Source: Hydrogenophaga sp. (GTDB lineage: Bacteria > Pseudomonadota > Gammaproteobacteria > Burkholderiales > Burkholderiaceae_C). From it: a stretch of 63,974 bases of DNA. The notes below the pieces were generated by a model. It made no database searches. It was not told where the DNA came from and was given only the letters and a program-made list of their open reading frames with translations. Both the position numbers and the translations under genes were made by a program. The stretch is from the NCBI RefSeq assembly GCF_026125825.1, contig NZ_JAHCKK010000017.1:1-63974 (forward strand), written 5' to 3'. Positions 34,904 through 46,420 of this stretch are shown here, in pieces (position 1 is the first letter of the stretch; the number at the start of each line of letters is the position of its first letter).

Positions 34904-36637
34904 ATGGGTCGCAGCATCAACTACTCCGCAAGCCCCTTGCTGGCCAGCCGCACCCCGGTGTGGCGCAGCAAGTTCATCGTGGCTGCGCTGGCCGTGGCCT
35001 TCGCCGGGCTCGCCGGGCGCGCCGCCTACGTGCAGGTGTTTGGCAACGACTTCTTCCAGCGCCAGGGCGAGGTCCGATTCGCGCGCACGCTGGAATTGCC
35101 GGCCAACCGTGGCCGCGTGCTCGACCGCAATGGCCTGATCCTCGCGTCCAGCGTGGTCGCACAAAGCATCTGGGCGATCCCCGAAGACGTCGACCGCGCC
35201 GACCCCAAGCTGCGCCAGCTCGCCAAGCTGCTCGAGATGCCGCTGGCCGACCTGCGCAAGCGCCTGGCCGACGACGACAAGACCTTCGTCTGGATCAAGC
35301 GCCAGGTGGACGATCCGGTGGCCAAGGAGATCGCCGCCCTCGGCATCAAGGGCATCTACCAGCGACGCGAGTACAAGCGGCAGTACCCCGAGGGCGAGGC
35401 CGCCGCGCACGTGGTGGGCTTTACCAACGTGGAAGACATCGGCCAGGAAGGCGTGGAGCTCGCGTTCAACCGGCAGCTGGCTGGCAAGAGTGGCTCGCGC
35501 CGCGTGATCAAGGACCGCCTGGGCCGCGTTGTGGAAGACGTGCGCGATGTGGTGCCGCCGGTGGATGGCCCCGACCTGCAACTGTCCATCGACAGCAAGG
35601 TGCAGTACTTCGCGTACCAGAAGCTCAAGGACGCCGTGCTGGCGCACAAGGCGCATGCCGGCAGCGTGATCGTGCTCGACACAATCTCGGGCGAGGTGCT
35701 GGCTCTGGCCAACTACCCCAGCTACAACCCCAACCGGCGCCAGAACCTCACGGGCGAGCAACTGCGCAACCGCGTGCTCACCGACAGCTTCGAGCCTGGT
35801 TCGACCATGAAGCCCTTCATCGCCGCGCTGGCGCTGGAGAAAGGCCTGGTCACGCCCAACACCCCCATCCATACCGCGCCGGGTCGCATCACCATTGGCG
35901 GCTCGACGATCAGCGACTCGCACCCGAACGACGTGTTGACCGTGTCGCAGGTGATCCAGAAGTCGAGCAACGTGGGCACGGTCAAGATGGCCATGCAGAT
36001 GAGCCCGCGCGAAATGTGGGAAACCTATGCGCAGGCCGGCTTCGGCCAGAAGCCGCAGGTGCCGTTTCCCGGTGCGGTCACCGGCCGTCTGCGGCCCTAC
36101 AAGACCTGGCGCCCGATCGAGCAGGCCACCATGAGCTATGGGTACGGCCTCTCGGCTTCGCTGTTCCAGCTCGCGCAGGCCTACACCATCTTCGCGCGCG
36201 ACGGCGAGCTGATTCCCCTGACCCTGCAGAAGTCCGATACCCAGACCGCCGGTGTGCGGGTGTTCAGCGCCAAGAACTCCATCGCCGTGCGCCAGATGCT
36301 CGGCCTCGCAGCCGGCCCGGGTGGCACCGGCTCGCGTGCCCAGACCATGGGCTACTCGGTGGGTGGCAAGAGTGGCACCGCGCACAAGCAGGAAGGCAAG
36401 GGCTACGCCGACAAGAAGTACCGCAGCTGGTTCGTGGGCCTGGCGCCGGTGGAGGCGCCGCGCATCGTGGTGGCGGTGATGATCGACGAGCCCAGCAACG
36501 GCCAGTACTTTGGCGGCCTGGTGGCCGCGCCGGTGTTCAGCGAGACCGTGCAGCAGACCTTGCGCATCCTCGGCGTGCAGCCCGACATGAACGTCAAGCC
36601 GCAGATCGTCACCCACGTGGTGGAGGAGTCGTTCTGA
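34904..36637 (+). CDS. ftsI: Septal peptidoglycan transpeptidase (PBP3)
   Basis: A 577-residue class B penicillin-binding protein. The N-terminal membrane anchor is at about 22-42. The pedestal domain begins RTLELPANRGRVLDRNG. The transpeptidase domain has the nucleophile Ser300 in GSTMKP, an SSN motif near 354 and KSGT at 489-492. It cross-links septal peptidoglycan together with FtsW. Its stop shares one base with the murE start (TGATG). Confidence 0.96.
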   Translation: MGRSINYSASPLLASRTPVWRSKFIVAALAVAFAGLAGRAAYVQVFGNDFFQRQGEVRFARTLELPANRGRVLDRNGLILASSVVAQSIWAIPEDVDRADPKLRQLAKLLEMPLADLRKRLADDDKTFVWIKRQVDDPVAKEIAALGIKGIYQRREYKRQYPEGEAAAHVVGFTNVEDIGQEGVELAFNRQLAGKSGSRRVIKDRLGRVVEDVRDVVPPVDGPDLQLSIDSKVQYFAYQKLKDAVLAHKAHAGSVIVLDTISGEVLALANYPSYNPNRRQNLTGEQLRNRVLTDSFEPGSTMKPFIAALALEKGLVTPNTPIHTAPGRITIGGSTISDSHPNDVLTVSQVIQKSSNVGTVKMAMQMSPREMWETYAQAGFGQKPQVPFPGAVTGRLRPYKTWRPIEQATMSYGYGLSASLFQLAQAYTIFARDGELIPLTLQKSDTQTAGVRVFSAKNSIAVRQMLGLAAGPGGTGSRAQTMGYSVGGKSGTAHKQEGKGYADKKYRSWFVGLAPVEAPRIVVAVMIDEPSNGQYFGGLVAAPVFSETVQQTLRILGVQPDMNVKPQIVTHVVEESF

Positions 36638-38184
36638 TGCTGCGCACCATCCAGGATCCCCAGGCCGTGGCCGACTGGCTGCGCGAGCGTGGCGTGCGTG
36701 CGCTGCATTGCGACAGCCGCCGTGTGGGCATGGGTGATGGCTTCGTGGCCTGGCCGGGCGCGGCCACCGATGGGCGCCGCTTCGTGCCGGGCGCGCTGCA
36801 GGCGGGCGCCGTCGCGGCGCTGGTGGAGAGCGAGGGTGCGCAACCCTATGGCTTTGATGACGATCGCGTGGCGGCCGTGCCGGGCCTCAAGGCCTCAGCC
36901 GGCGCGATTGCCAGCGCCTTCTACGGCACGCCGAGCGCAGCCCTCGACATGGTGGCCATCACGGGTACCAACGGAAAAACCTCCACGGCCTGGTGGACGG
37001 CGCAACTGCTGTCCTTCTGCGCCAAACCCTGCGCCGTTGTCGGCACGCTGGGCATGGGGCTTGCGCCCCAGCCCGGCCAGACGGGCTGCCCCCCGCTGGT
37101 GCCGACCGGTCTGACCACGCCCGACCCCGTCATGCTGCAAGCGGAGCTGCGCCGCTTCGTCGACACGGGCCTGAAGGCCTGCGCCATCGAGGCCTCGTCC
37201 ATCGGCATTGTCGAAGGCCGGCTCAACGCCACGCAGTTGCGCGTGGCCGTGTTCACCAATTTCACGCAAGACCACCTCGACTTCCACGGCAGCATGGAGG
37301 CCTACTGGACCGCCAAGGCCGGGCTGTTCGACTGGCCCGATCTGGCCAGCGCAGTGGTCAACGTCGACGACGCCCGTGGCGCGGACCTGGCCGCCACACT
37401 CGCCCGCCGGGGACTGGACCTCTGGACGGTGGCCATCGAAGCCGGTCACCACGGGAGCGCCCGCTTGTTCGCGCAGGACCTGGCGTTCACCGACAGCGGC
37501 ATGGCCCTGCAGGTCGGCGAGCGCGACGCGCGGGGCCGAACCCTGGCCCAGCACGCGCTGAGCCTGCCGCTGGTGGGGCGTTACAACGTGTCCAACCTGC
37601 TGTGCGTGCTGGCCAGTGCGCGGGCGCTCGGCGTGCCCCTGGCCGACGCGGTGCAGGCCTGTGCCGCGCTCACGCCCGTGCCCGGCCGCATGGAGCAGGC
37701 CGCGCCCGGCCAGTCGGGCCAGCCACTGGTGCTGGTGGACTACGCGCACACGCCCGATGCGCTTGAAAAAGCCCTGCAGGCCTTGCAACCGCTGGTGCGC
37801 CAGCGCGGCGGCGCCCTCTGGGTGGTGGTGGGCTGCGGCGGCGACCGCGATGCCGGCAAGCGCCCGCTGATGGCTGCGGCCGCCGAGCGCGAGGCGCAAC
37901 ACGCTGTGCTCACCAGCGACAACCCGCGCGGCGAAGACCCGCTGGCGATCCTGCGCCAGATGGTGGCCGGCCTTTCGTCGCCCGATGCCGCGACCGTCGA
38001 GCCTGACCGCGCCCAGGCCATTGCGCTGGCGGTGGTGCGCGCCCAAGCGCGCGACGTGGTGCTGATCGCTGGCAAGGGCCACGAGGACTACCAGGACGTG
38101 TTGGGCGTGAAGAAGCCGTTTTCCGATCTGCAGCACGCGCGCGCAGCGCTTGCGCGCCGCCACGGCCAGGGGGTCCACGCATGA
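36637..38184 (+). CDS. murE: UDP-MurNAc-L-Ala-D-Glu:meso-diaminopimelate ligase
   Basis: A 515-residue Mur ligase adding meso-diaminopimelate to the peptidoglycan precursor. The ATP site is GTNGKTST near 110. The specificity motif DNPRGEDP near 428 marks a diaminopimelate-adding enzyme rather than a lysine-adding one. It is read from an ATG overlapping the ftsI stop; the much longer upstream frame is a shadow of ftsI. It ends in a four-base overlap with murF. Confidence 0.95.
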   Translation: MLRTIQDPQAVADWLRERGVRALHCDSRRVGMGDGFVAWPGAATDGRRFVPGALQAGAVAALVESEGAQPYGFDDDRVAAVPGLKASAGAIASAFYGTPSAALDMVAITGTNGKTSTAWWTAQLLSFCAKPCAVVGTLGMGLAPQPGQTGCPPLVPTGLTTPDPVMLQAELRRFVDTGLKACAIEASSIGIVEGRLNATQLRVAVFTNFTQDHLDFHGSMEAYWTAKAGLFDWPDLASAVVNVDDARGADLAATLARRGLDLWTVAIEAGHHGSARLFAQDLAFTDSGMALQVGERDARGRTLAQHALSLPLVGRYNVSNLLCVLASARALGVPLADAVQACAALTPVPGRMEQAAPGQSGQPLVLVDYAHTPDALEKALQALQPLVRQRGGALWVVVGCGGDRDAGKRPLMAAAAEREAQHAVLTSDNPRGEDPLAILRQMVAGLSSPDAATVEPDRAQAIALAVVRAQARDVVLIAGKGHEDYQDVLGVKKPFSDLQHARAALARRHGQGVHA

Positions 38185-39599
38185 AGACCCTGGGCCAGCT
38201 CCTGCCGCAGCTCGAAGGCGCCCGCGTGGTGGGCCAGCCCGAGCTGCCGTTCACCCGCGTGCACACCGACACCCGCAGCCTGCAGCCCGGCGACCTCTTC
38301 GTGGCCTTGAAGGGCGAGCGCTTCGACGCGCACGACTTCCTGCCACAGGCGCAAGGGCAGGGTGCACTGGCCGCCATCGCCCACCGGGGGCTGGCCGAGG
38401 CCGGTCTGCCGGGCGTGGAAGTGCCCGACACGCGGCGTGCGCTGGGCGAGCTCTCGCGCCGCTGGCGCGCTCAGTTCGACCTGCCGCTGATCGCCGTGAC
38501 GGGCAGCAACGGCAAGACCACGGTCACGCAAATGATCGCCTCCATCCTGCGCGCCGCCGCAGGCGAGGCGGCGCACGCCACGCAGGGCAACTTCAACAAC
38601 GACATCGGCGTGCCGCTCACCCTGCTGCGCCTGAGCGCCGCGCACCGCCTCTCGGTGGTGGAACTGGGCATGAACCACCCGGGCGAGATCGCCGAACTCG
38701 CCGCGCTGACGCAGCCCACGGTCGCGCTGGTCAACAACGCGCAGCGCGAGCACCTTGAATTCATGGCCACCGTGGAAGCCGTGGCGCGCGAGAACGGGCA
38801 GGTCATCCAGGCGCTGGGTGCCGACGGCGTGGCGGTGTTTCCTTCCGACGACACGTACACCCCGCTGTGGCGCGAGTTTGCCGGGGCGCGGCGCGTCATC
38901 ACCTTCAGCGATCGCGACGAGGCCGCCGATGTGCGGGCGCTCGGGACCGAGTGGTCCGAAGGCGCGTGGGCGCTGAGTTTCCTGTCGCCACTGGGTGAAG
39001 CCTCGGTGCGCCTGCGCATCGCCGGCCGCCACAACGTGCGAAATGCGCTGGCAGCCACCGCCTGCGCCCTGGCCGCCGGTGTGCCGCTGGACGCAGTGGT
39101 GCGTGGCCTGGACGCGTTCGAGCCGGTGGGCGGTCGTTCGCGCGCCCTTGCGCTGCGCGTGAACGACCGCCACGTCACCCTGATCGACGACACCTACAAC
39201 GCCAACCCCGATTCGGTGCGCGCTGCCATCGACGTGCTGGCCGAGCTGCCCGCGCCGCGCCTGCTGGTGCTGGGCGACATGGGAGAAGTCGGCGAGCAGG
39301 GCCTGGCGTTCCACGACGAGGTGCTGCGCCACGCCCTGGAGCGCGGCATTGAGGCCGTGCACGTCGCGGGCGACTGGATGCGCCAGGCCAGCGCCACCTT
39401 GCCCCAAGTCACTCACTGGGTGGAAGTGCCCGCCATGGCCGGCGCCGTCTGTGCCGCCGTGACCGATGACCGGCCTGTGTTCCGCAGCGTGCTCGTCAAG
39501 GGTTCGCGCTTCATGCGCATGGAGCGCGTGGTGCAGGCGCTGCTGGGCCTGGACCCCGCACAAACAAGAGATAAGAAGGACAACGCCCATGCTGCCTAG
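38181..39599 (+). CDS. murF: UDP-MurNAc-tripeptide:D-Ala-D-Ala ligase
   Basis: A 472-residue Mur ligase that attaches D-Ala-D-Ala to the tripeptide precursor. The N-terminal substrate domain ([27 protein letters not shown]) and the ATP loop [13 protein letters not shown] near 105 are clear. The last part carries [18 protein letters not shown]. It overlaps murE by 4 bases and mraY by 11 bases. Confidence 0.95.
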   Translation: MKTLGQLLPQLEGARVVGQPELPFTRVHTDTRSLQPGDLFVALKGERFDAHDFLPQAQGQGALAAIAHRGLAEAGLPGVEVPDTRRALGELSRRWRAQFDLPLIAVTGSNGKTTVTQMIASILRAAAGEAAHATQGNFNNDIGVPLTLLRLSAAHRLSVVELGMNHPGEIAELAALTQPTVALVNNAQREHLEFMATVEAVARENGQVIQALGADGVAVFPSDDTYTPLWREFAGARRVITFSDRDEAADVRALGTEWSEGAWALSFLSPLGEASVRLRIAGRHNVRNALAATACALAAGVPLDAVVRGLDAFEPVGGRSRALALRVNDRHVTLIDDTYNANPDSVRAAIDVLAELPAPRLLVLGDMGEVGEQGLAFHDEVLRHALERGIEAVHVAGDWMRQASATLPQVTHWVEVPAMAGAVCAAVTDDRPVFRSVLVKGSRFMRMERVVQALLGLDPAQTRDKKDNAHAA

Positions 39600-40767
39600 C
39601 CTGGCCCTCTGGCTGCAAGGCCTCTCGCCTGAATTCGGATCCCTGCGGGTGTTCCAGTACCTCACGTTCCGTGCCGTGATGGCGGCCATGACGGCACTCC
39701 TTGTCGGCCTGGTCGCAGGCCCTTACTTCATCCGGCGCCTGGCCGCGCTCAAGATCGGCCAGCCGATCCGCGAGTACGCCATGCAGACCCACCTGAGCAA
39801 GGGCGGCACGCCCACCATGGGTGGCGTGCTCATCCTGTTCTCCATCGCGTTGTCCACGTTGCTGTGGTTCGACCTCACCAACCGCTTCGTGTGGATCGTG
39901 CTGCTGGTCACCCTGGGTTTTGGTGCCATCGGCTGGGTGGACGACTGGCGCAAGGTGGTCCACAAGGACCCCGAAGGCATGCGCTCGCGCGAGAAGTACT
40001 TCTGGCAATCGGTGATCGGTCTGGTGGCCGCTTTCTACCTGGTGTTCAGCGTGTCCGAGTCCAGCAACCTGCGCGTGCTCGAGCTGTTCATCGCCTGGGT
40101 GCGTTCGGGCTTCACCGTGGACCTGCCGCCGCAGGCTGGCCTGCTGGTGCCCTTCTTCAAAGAAATCAGCTACCCGCTGGGGGTGTTCGGTTTCGTGATC
40201 ATGACCTACCTGGTCATCGTCGGTTCGAGCAACGCCGTCAACCTCACCGACGGTCTCGACGGCCTGGCCATCATGCCGGTGGTGATGGTCGGGTCTGCGC
40301 TGGGCGTGTTCGCCTACGTCACGGGCAACTCGGTGTTCGCTCGCTACCTGCTGCTGCCGCACATTCCCGGCGCGGGCGAGTTGCTGATCTTCTGCGCCGC
40401 GGTGGCCGGTGCGGGCCTGGCTTTCCTGTGGTTCAACACCCACCCCGCGCAGGTGTTCATGGGCGATGTGGGCGCGCTCGCGCTGGGCGGCGCGCTGGGC
40501 ACCATCGCCGTCATCGTGCGCCAGGAGATCGTGCTTGCCATCATGGGCGGCATCTTCGTGGTCGAGGCGCTGTCGGTGATGCTGCAGGTGAGCTGGTTCA
40601 AGTACACCAAGCGGCGCTACGGCACGGGCCGTCGCCTGTTCCAGATGGCGCCGCTGCACCACCACTTCGAGAAAAAGGGCTGGAAGGAGACGCAGGTCGT
40701 CGTGCGCTTCTGGATCATCACCATGCTGTTGTGCCTCGTGGGGCTGTCCACGCTCAAGCTGAGATGA
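39589..40767 (+). CDS. mraY: Phospho-MurNAc-pentapeptide translocase (lipid I synthase)
   Basis: A 392-residue integral membrane enzyme with about ten helices that moves phospho-MurNAc-pentapeptide onto undecaprenyl phosphate. The catalytic Asp pair D118-D119 is in [20 protein letters not shown] and the cytoplasmic [11 protein letters not shown] motif are present. AGAAGG precedes the ATG at 39589, which lies inside the end of murF. Confidence 0.95.
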   Translation: MLPSLALWLQGLSPEFGSLRVFQYLTFRAVMAAMTALLVGLVAGPYFIRRLAALKIGQPIREYAMQTHLSKGGTPTMGGVLILFSIALSTLLWFDLTNRFVWIVLLVTLGFGAIGWVDDWRKVVHKDPEGMRSREKYFWQSVIGLVAAFYLVFSVSESSNLRVLELFIAWVRSGFTVDLPPQAGLLVPFFKEISYPLGVFGFVIMTYLVIVGSSNAVNLTDGLDGLAIMPVVMVGSALGVFAYVTGNSVFARYLLLPHIPGAGELLIFCAAVAGAGLAFLWFNTHPAQVFMGDVGALALGGALGTIAVIVRQEIVLAIMGGIFVVEALSVMLQVSWFKYTKRRYGTGRRLFQMAPLHHHFEKKGWKETQVVVRFWIITMLLCLVGLSTLKLR

Positions 40768-42593
40768 GCACTGGCATGAACGGCACGTCCGTCCTCATCC
40801 TCGGTCTGGGCGCCTCCGGCCTGGCCATGGCGCGCTGGTGCGCCCGCCAGGGCGCTCGCGTGACCGTGGCCGACACGCGCGAGACGCCGCCTCAGCTGGC
40901 GGTGCTGCGCGCCGAGTGCCCTGAAGCCGGCTTCGTGGCCGGGCCGTTCGACGACGCGCTGTTGGCGCGCGCCGAGTGGAGCCTGATCGCGCGCAGCCCG
41001 GGCCTGGCGCCCGAGCTGCTGCAAGGCGTGTTCGGCTGGGCGAGAGAGCGCAACGTGGCCGTGGTCGGCGAACTCGACCTGTTTGCCCGCGCCCTGCGCG
41101 AGCTGTCGCAGCGCGCGCGCCTGCCCTACAAACCCAAGGTGCTGGCCATCACCGGCACCAACGGCAAGACCACCGTGACCTCGCTCACCGGCTTGCTGTT
41201 GCAGCGCGCCGGCCTGAACGTGGCCGTGGCTGGCAACATCGGCCCGGCGCTGCTGGACGTGCTGTCCGCCGCGCTCGACGCCGAGGCGGTGGCGCAGGCT
41301 GCCGACGATGAACGCGCGGCGGCCGAAGCCGCCCAGGCCCAGGCCGAGGCCCAGGCGGCCAGCGCAGCCCAGGTTCCCGCTGCCGTGGCCGACGAGACAC
41401 CCGGGAACGAGGGCGACGGTGAGGCCGTCTCGATGGCTGAGGAAGCTCCAGAGACCGAGGAGGTCGAAGTGTCCGCCAGCGATGAAGGCGAGGACGAAGG
41501 GCCGACGCAGCTCGTACCGCCTCCGGTGGAACCACCGCAACCGGCCCACCTGCCGCAGGCCTGGGTGCTCGAACTCTCCAGCTTCCAGCTCGACGGCACC
41601 GCTGGCGGCGACTGGGACAGCGTTCCCACGGCCGCCACGGTGCTCAACCTCACCGAGGACCACCTGGACTGGCACGGCAGCATGGCCGCCTATGCCCAGG
41701 CCAAGCAGGCGGTGTTCGGCGCGCAGGCCCTGATGCTGCTCAACCGCGATGACCCGCTGGTGATGGGCATGCAGCCCGGCCTGGTGACCGTGAAGGTGGG
41801 CAACCGCAACCGCCAGCAAAGCGCGCGCCCCTGGGCCAGCTTCGGCCTGGACGCGCCCACCCGCGCGGGCGACTGGGGCATCGAGTCGGTCAATGGCATG
41901 GCCTGGCTGGTGCGCGCCCTGGCGCTGGACGAAACGCGCAAGCGCGGCCGTGGCGCCGACGAGGACGAAGAGATCTATTTCCAGCGCCTCATGCCGGTGG
42001 ACGCGCTGCGCATCCGCGGCCGCCACAACGCCGCCAACGCCCTGGCCGCGCTGGCCCTGACCACCTCCACAGGCGCCGCGCTCGGCCCCATGCTGCACGG
42101 CCTGCGCGAGTACCGCGGCGAGCCGCACCGCGTGGAGCCGGTGGCCATCCTCGACGAGGTCGAGTACTTCGACGACAGCAAGGGCACCAACGTGGGCGCG
42201 ACGCTGGCCGCCGTGCGCGGCCTGGGCGTGGACCGCCGGTTGGTCGTCATCCTGGGCGGCGATGGCAAGGGGCAGGACTTCATGCCGCTGGCCGAGCCGT
42301 TGGCCCGCTTCGCCCGCGCCGTGGTCTACATCGGCCGCGATGCCGGCCGCATCCGCGAGGCCGTGGGCGCTGCTTTGCAGGAAGCCGGCGTGGCGCAACT
42401 CGATGCCACCACGCTGCCCGACGCCGTCGCGCTTTGCGCGCAGCAAGCCCGTGCGGGCGACGCCGTGCTGATGTCGCCGGCCTGCGCCAGTCTGGACATG
42501 TTCGACAACTACATGCACCGCGCCCGCGTGTTCGTGGACGCCGTGAACGCCCTGGCCGCCGAGCAGGGCCTGAGCCTGGAGGGTGGGCTGTGA
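40764..42593 (+). CDS. murD: UDP-MurNAc-L-Ala:D-Glu ligase with a large acidic insertion
   Basis: A 609-residue MurD, far longer than the usual 440-450. The Rossmann start [20 protein letters not shown] loop [13 protein letters not shown] near 129, [10 protein letters not shown] near 271, and C-terminal [13 protein letters not shown] are intact, so the enzyme should be active. The extra length comes mainly from residues about 173-265, a stretch rich in Ala, Gln, Glu and Asp ending in Pro-rich sequence ([14 protein letters not shown]). A second charged loop is near 388-411 ([15 protein letters not shown]). The insertion splits the central domain between [13 protein letters not shown] and [11 protein letters not shown]. 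Start alternatives are 40764 and 40776. Confidence 0.92.
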   Translation: MSTGMNGTSVLILGLGASGLAMARWCARQGARVTVADTRETPPQLAVLRAECPEAGFVAGPFDDALLARAEWSLIARSPGLAPELLQGVFGWARERNVAVVGELDLFARALRELSQRARLPYKPKVLAITGTNGKTTVTSLTGLLLQRAGLNVAVAGNIGPALLDVLSAALDAEAVAQAADDERAAAEAAQAQAEAQAASAAQVPAAVADETPGNEGDGEAVSMAEEAPETEEVEVSASDEGEDEGPTQLVPPPVEPPQPAHLPQAWVLELSSFQLDGTAGGDWDSVPTAATVLNLTEDHLDWHGSMAAYAQAKQAVFGAQALMLLNRDDPLVMGMQPGLVTVKVGNRNRQQSARPWASFGLDAPTRAGDWGIESVNGMAWLVRALALDETRKRGRGADEDEEIYFQRLMPVDALRIRGRHNAANALAALALTTSTGAALGPMLHGLREYRGEPHRVEPVAILDEVEYFDDSKGTNVGATLAAVRGLGVDRRLVVILGGDGKGQDFMPLAEPLARFARAVVYIGRDAGRIREAVGAALQEAGVAQLDATTLPDAVALCAQQARAGDAVLMSPACASLDMFDNYMHRARVFVDAVNALAAEQGLSLEGGL

Positions 42594-43927
42594 AGAAGAA
42601 GAAGAAAACCGCCGCCGCCCAAGCCAACCGTGCGCCATGGGGCGTGCGCGTGCGCGCGGCCCTGGCCGGCCTGATGCCGCGATTTGCGGGGCGCGACCTC
42701 GCGGGCGCGCTTGCCGGGGGCTCCTCGCGCGACGACCTGCCGGTGCGCCTGTCCAACCGCACCTACGCCGGCACGCGCAACGTGGCGGTGCGCGAGCTCG
42801 GCTTTGACCAACCCCTGCTGTGGGTGGTGGTGGCGCTGCTCGCCTGGGGCCTGGTGATGGTGTATTCCGCCTCCATCGCACTGCCCGACAACCCGCGCTT
42901 CCAGAACTACGCCCACACGCACTTCGTGCTGCGGCACGGCATCTCGATGGTCATCGGCGTGATCGCGGCCATGGTGGCTTTCCAGTTCCCGCTGCGATCC
43001 TGGGAGAAGATGGCGCCGTGGCTGTTCGCGGTGGCGCTGGTGCTGCTCGCGCTGGTGCTGCTTCCTTTCATCGGCCGGGGCGTGAACGGCGCGCGGCGCT
43101 GGATCTCGCTGGGCATCATGAACTTCCAGCCCTCCGAGCTGGCCAAGCTCGCCGTGCTGCTCTACGCCGCCAGCTACATGGTGCGCAAGATGGAGGTCAA
43201 GGAGCGCTTCTTCCAGGCCGTGGCGCCGATGGCGGTGGCCGTGGGCGTGGTCGGCATGCTGCTGCTGGCCGAGCCCGACATGGGCGCCTTCATGGTGATC
43301 GTGGTGATCGCCATGGGCATCCTGTTTCTGGGCGGCGTGAACGCGCGCATGTTCTTCCTGATGGCACTGGTGGTGGTGGGCGCGTTCGCGCTCATGGTCA
43401 TGACCAGCGAGTTCCGCCGCCAGCGCGTCTTCGCTTATCTCGACCCCTGGAGCGTGGAACACGCGCTGGGCAAGGGCTACCAGCTCTCGCACTCGCTGAT
43501 TGCCTTCGGCCGTGGCGAGATCTTCGGCGTCGGGCTGGGCGGCAGCGTGGAGAAGCTGCACTGGCTGCCCGAGGCGCATACCGACTTCCTGCTCGCCGTG
43601 ATTGGCGAGGAGTTCGGTCTGCTCGGCGTGGTGGTGCTGATCGCCCTGTTCCTCTGGCTCACGCGCCGCATCATGCACATCGGCCGCCAGGCCATCGCCC
43701 TGGACCAGGTCTTCGCCGGCCTCGTGGCGCAGGGCGTGGGCCTGTGGATGGGTTTCCAGGCCTTCATCAACATTGGCGTGAACCTGGGCGCGCTGCCCAC
43801 CAAGGGGCTGACGCTGCCGCTGATGAGTTACGGCGGTTCGGCCATCCTGCTGAACCTGGTGGCCATCGCGCTCGTGCTGCGGGTGGACTACGAAAACCGC
43901 CAGATGATGAAGGGAGGTCGTTCGTGA
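42590..43927 (+). CDS. ftsW: Septal peptidoglycan glycosyltransferase FtsW
   Basis: A 445-residue SEDS-family membrane protein that polymerises lipid II at the septum with FtsI. About 70 cytoplasmic residues rich in Lys and Arg ([14 protein letters not shown]...) precede the first helix near 75. SEDS marks are [28 protein letters not shown] and [12 protein letters not shown]. The start is GTG at 42590 overlapping the murD stop by four bases, with GGAGGG just upstream. Confidence 0.94.
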   Translation: MKKKKKTAAAQANRAPWGVRVRAALAGLMPRFAGRDLAGALAGGSSRDDLPVRLSNRTYAGTRNVAVRELGFDQPLLWVVVALLAWGLVMVYSASIALPDNPRFQNYAHTHFVLRHGISMVIGVIAAMVAFQFPLRSWEKMAPWLFAVALVLLALVLLPFIGRGVNGARRWISLGIMNFQPSELAKLAVLLYAASYMVRKMEVKERFFQAVAPMAVAVGVVGMLLLAEPDMGAFMVIVVIAMGILFLGGVNARMFFLMALVVVGAFALMVMTSEFRRQRVFAYLDPWSVEHALGKGYQLSHSLIAFGRGEIFGVGLGGSVEKLHWLPEAHTDFLLAVIGEEFGLLGVVVLIALFLWLTRRIMHIGRQAIALDQVFAGLVAQGVGLWMGFQAFINIGVNLGALPTKGLTLPLMSYGGSAILLNLVAIALVLRVDYENRQMMKGGRS

Positions 43928-45000
43928 CGGCTCCCTGCGCGCTCATCATGGCCGGTGGCACCGGCGGCCACATCTTCCCCGGCCTGGCCGTGGCCGAGGC
44001 CCTGCGCGAGCGTGGCTGGCGCGTGCACTGGCTGGGTGCGCCCGGCAGCATGGAGAGCCGGCTCGTGCCGCCGCGCGGGTTCGCGCTGGAGACCATCGAC
44101 TTCGGCGGCGTGCGCGGCAAAGGGCTGGTCACGGTTGCGCTGCTGCCGCTGCGCCTGCTGCGCGCCTTCTGGCAATCGCTGCAAGTGGTGCGCCGCGTCA
44201 AGCCCGACGTGGTCGTGGGCCTGGGCGGCTACATCAGCTTCCCCGGCGGCATGATGGGTGTGCTCGCCGGCAAGCCGCTGGTGCTGCACGAGCAGAACTC
44301 GGTGGCTGGCATGGCCAACCGCGTGCTGGCTGGTGTGGCCGACCGCGTGTTCACCGCCTTCCCCAACGTGTTCAAGAAAGCCGAATGGGTGGGCAACCCC
44401 CTGCGCGTGCCTTTCCTGCGCCAGGCCGCCCCGGCCGAGCGATTCGCTGGCCGAAGCGGCCCGCTGCGCCTGCTGGTGGTGGGGGGCAGCCTGGGCGCGA
44501 AGGCGCTCAATGACGTGGTGCCGCAGGCGCTGGCACTGCTGCCCAAAGTGCAGCAGCCGCAAGTCACGCACCAGAGCGGCGAGAAACAGATCGATGCGCT
44601 GCGGGCCAACTACATCGCCGCAGGCATCCAGGCCGAACTCACGCCTTTCATCGACGACACCGCGCAAGCTTTCGCCGACGCCGACCTCATCGTCTGCCGA
44701 AGCGGCGCCAGCACCGTGACCGAGATCGCCGCCGTTGGCGCGGCTGCGCTGTTCGTGCCTTTTCCCTCGGCGGTGGACGACCACCAGACCACCAACGCGC
44801 GGTTCCTGGTGGATGCCGGTGCCGCCTGGCTGGTGCCCCAGGCCGAACTCACGCCCCAGCGGCTCGCGCAGACCCTGCAGACGGTGCAGCGCGAGCAACT
44901 GCTGGCCATGGCCACCCAGGCCAAGCAAATGCAAAAGACCGAAGCCGTGGCGGCGGTGGTGTCCGCCTGCGAGCAACTCGCGAAAGTTCCGAATCCATGA
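43924..45000 (+). CDS. murG: UDP-GlcNAc:lipid I GlcNAc transferase (lipid II synthase)
   Basis: A 358-residue GT-B glycosyltransferase at the inner face of the membrane, making lipid II. Motifs are [18 protein letters not shown] at the start, [14 protein letters not shown] near 120, and FICRSGAST-type [16 protein letters not shown] in the C-terminal lobe. The start is GTG at 43924 overlapping the ftsW stop (GTGA), with GGGAGG upstream. It overlaps murC by four bases. Confidence 0.95.
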   Translation: MTAPCALIMAGGTGGHIFPGLAVAEALRERGWRVHWLGAPGSMESRLVPPRGFALETIDFGGVRGKGLVTVALLPLRLLRAFWQSLQVVRRVKPDVVVGLGGYISFPGGMMGVLAGKPLVLHEQNSVAGMANRVLAGVADRVFTAFPNVFKKAEWVGNPLRVPFLRQAAPAERFAGRSGPLRLLVVGGSLGAKALNDVVPQALALLPKVQQPQVTHQSGEKQIDALRANYIAAGIQAELTPFIDDTAQAFADADLIVCRSGASTVTEIAAVGAAALFVPFPSAVDDHQTTNARFLVDAGAAWLVPQAELTPQRLAQTLQTVQREQLLAMATQAKQMQKTEAVAAVVSACEQLAKVPNP

Positions 45001-46406
45001 AGCACGCCATCCGTCACATCCATTTCGTCGGCATCGGTGGCGCCGGCATGAGCGGCATCGCCGAGGTGCTGCTCAACCAGGGCTACCGCATTTCCGGCAG
45101 CGACCTGGGCGAGAGCACCGTCACGCGCCGGCTGGTGGCGCTGGGGGCCCAGGTGTTCGTGGGCCACGACGCCGCACACATCGAAGGCGCCGACGCCATC
45201 GTCACCTCGACCGCGGTGAAGGAAGACAACCCCGAAGTGGTGGCAGCGCACGCGAAACTCGTGCCGGTGGTGCCGCGCGCGGTGATGCTGGCCGAGCTCA
45301 TGCGCATGAAGAAGGGCGTGGCCATTGCCGGCACGCACGGCAAGACCACCACCACCAGCCTGGTGGCCAGCGTGCTGGCCGCCGCCCAGCTGGACCCGAC
45401 CTTCGTCATCGGAGGGCGCCTCAACAGTGCGGGGGCCAACGCCCAGCTGGGGTCGGGCGAGTACATCGTGGTCGAGGCCGACGAGTCCGATGCGTCGTTC
45501 CTCAACCTGCTGCCGGTGCTCTCGGTCGTGACCAACATCGACGCCGACCACATGGACACCTACGGCCACGATTTCGGCAAGCTCAAGTCCGCCTTCGTGG
45601 ACTTCCTGCACAAGATGCCGTTCTATGGCGCGGCCGTGGTGTGTGTGGACGACGCGGCGATCCGGGAGATCCTGCCGCAGATCGCGCGGCCCATCACCAG
45701 CTATGGCTTCTCGGAAGACGCGCAGGTGCGCGCCGTCAACGTGCGCGCGGTGGACACGCAGATGCACTTCACCGTGCAGCGCCGCAACGGCGTGGAGCTG
45801 CCCGATCTGGAGGTGGTGCTCAACCTGCCCGGCCATCACAACGTGCTCAACGCCCTGGCCGCCATCGGCATCGCGGTGGAGCTGGGCGTGCCTGACGAGG
45901 CCGTGCAACAGGCGCTGGCCGAGTTCAAGGGCGTGGGCCGGCGTTTTCAGCGCTATGGCGAGGCCGCGCTGCCCTCGGGCGGCACCTGCACGGTGGTGGA
46001 TGACTACGGGCATCACCCGGTGGAAATGGCCGCCACGCTGTCGGCGGCGCGCGGTGCCTACCCGGGCCGCCGTCTGGTGCTGGCCTTCCAGCCGCACCGC
46101 TACACCCGCACGCGCGACTGCTTCGAGGACTTCGTGAAGGTCATCGGCCAGGCCGATGCCGTGCTGCTCGCCGAGGTGTACGCAGCCGGCGAAGCCCCCA
46201 TCGTCGCGGCCGATGGCCGCTCGCTGGCGCGCGCCCTGCGCGTGGCCGGCAAGCTCGAGCCCGTTTTCGTGGACGACATCGCCGCCATGCCCCAGGCCGT
46301 GCTCGACAACGCGCGCGATGGCGATGTGGTGCTCTGCATGGGCGCGGGCACCGTGGGCGCGGTGGCCGGTCGCGTGATCGAGCTGGCGCAGGAAGCAAGC
46401 GCATGA
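44997..46406 (+). CDS. murC: UDP-MurNAc:L-alanine ligase
   Basis: A 469-residue Mur ligase adding the first amino acid, L-Ala, to UDP-MurNAc. The N-terminal [20 protein letters not shown] loop [12 protein letters not shown] near 110, [11 protein letters not shown] near 160 and [12 protein letters not shown] are diagnostic. It overlaps murG at its start and possibly ddlB at its end. Confidence 0.95.
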   Translation: MKHAIRHIHFVGIGGAGMSGIAEVLLNQGYRISGSDLGESTVTRRLVALGAQVFVGHDAAHIEGADAIVTSTAVKEDNPEVVAAHAKLVPVVPRAVMLAELMRMKKGVAIAGTHGKTTTTSLVASVLAAAQLDPTFVIGGRLNSAGANAQLGSGEYIVVEADESDASFLNLLPVLSVVTNIDADHMDTYGHDFGKLKSAFVDFLHKMPFYGAAVVCVDDAAIREILPQIARPITSYGFSEDAQVRAVNVRAVDTQMHFTVQRRNGVELPDLEVVLNLPGHHNVLNALAAIGIAVELGVPDEAVQQALAEFKGVGRRFQRYGEAALPSGGTCTVVDDYGHHPVEMAATLSAARGAYPGRRLVLAFQPHRYTRTRDCFEDFVKVIGQADAVLLAEVYAAGEAPIVAADGRSLARALRVAGKLEPVFVDDIAAMPQAVLDNARDGDVVLCMGAGTVGAVAGRVIELAQEASA

Positions 46407-46420
46407 AACAGGAGAATGCA

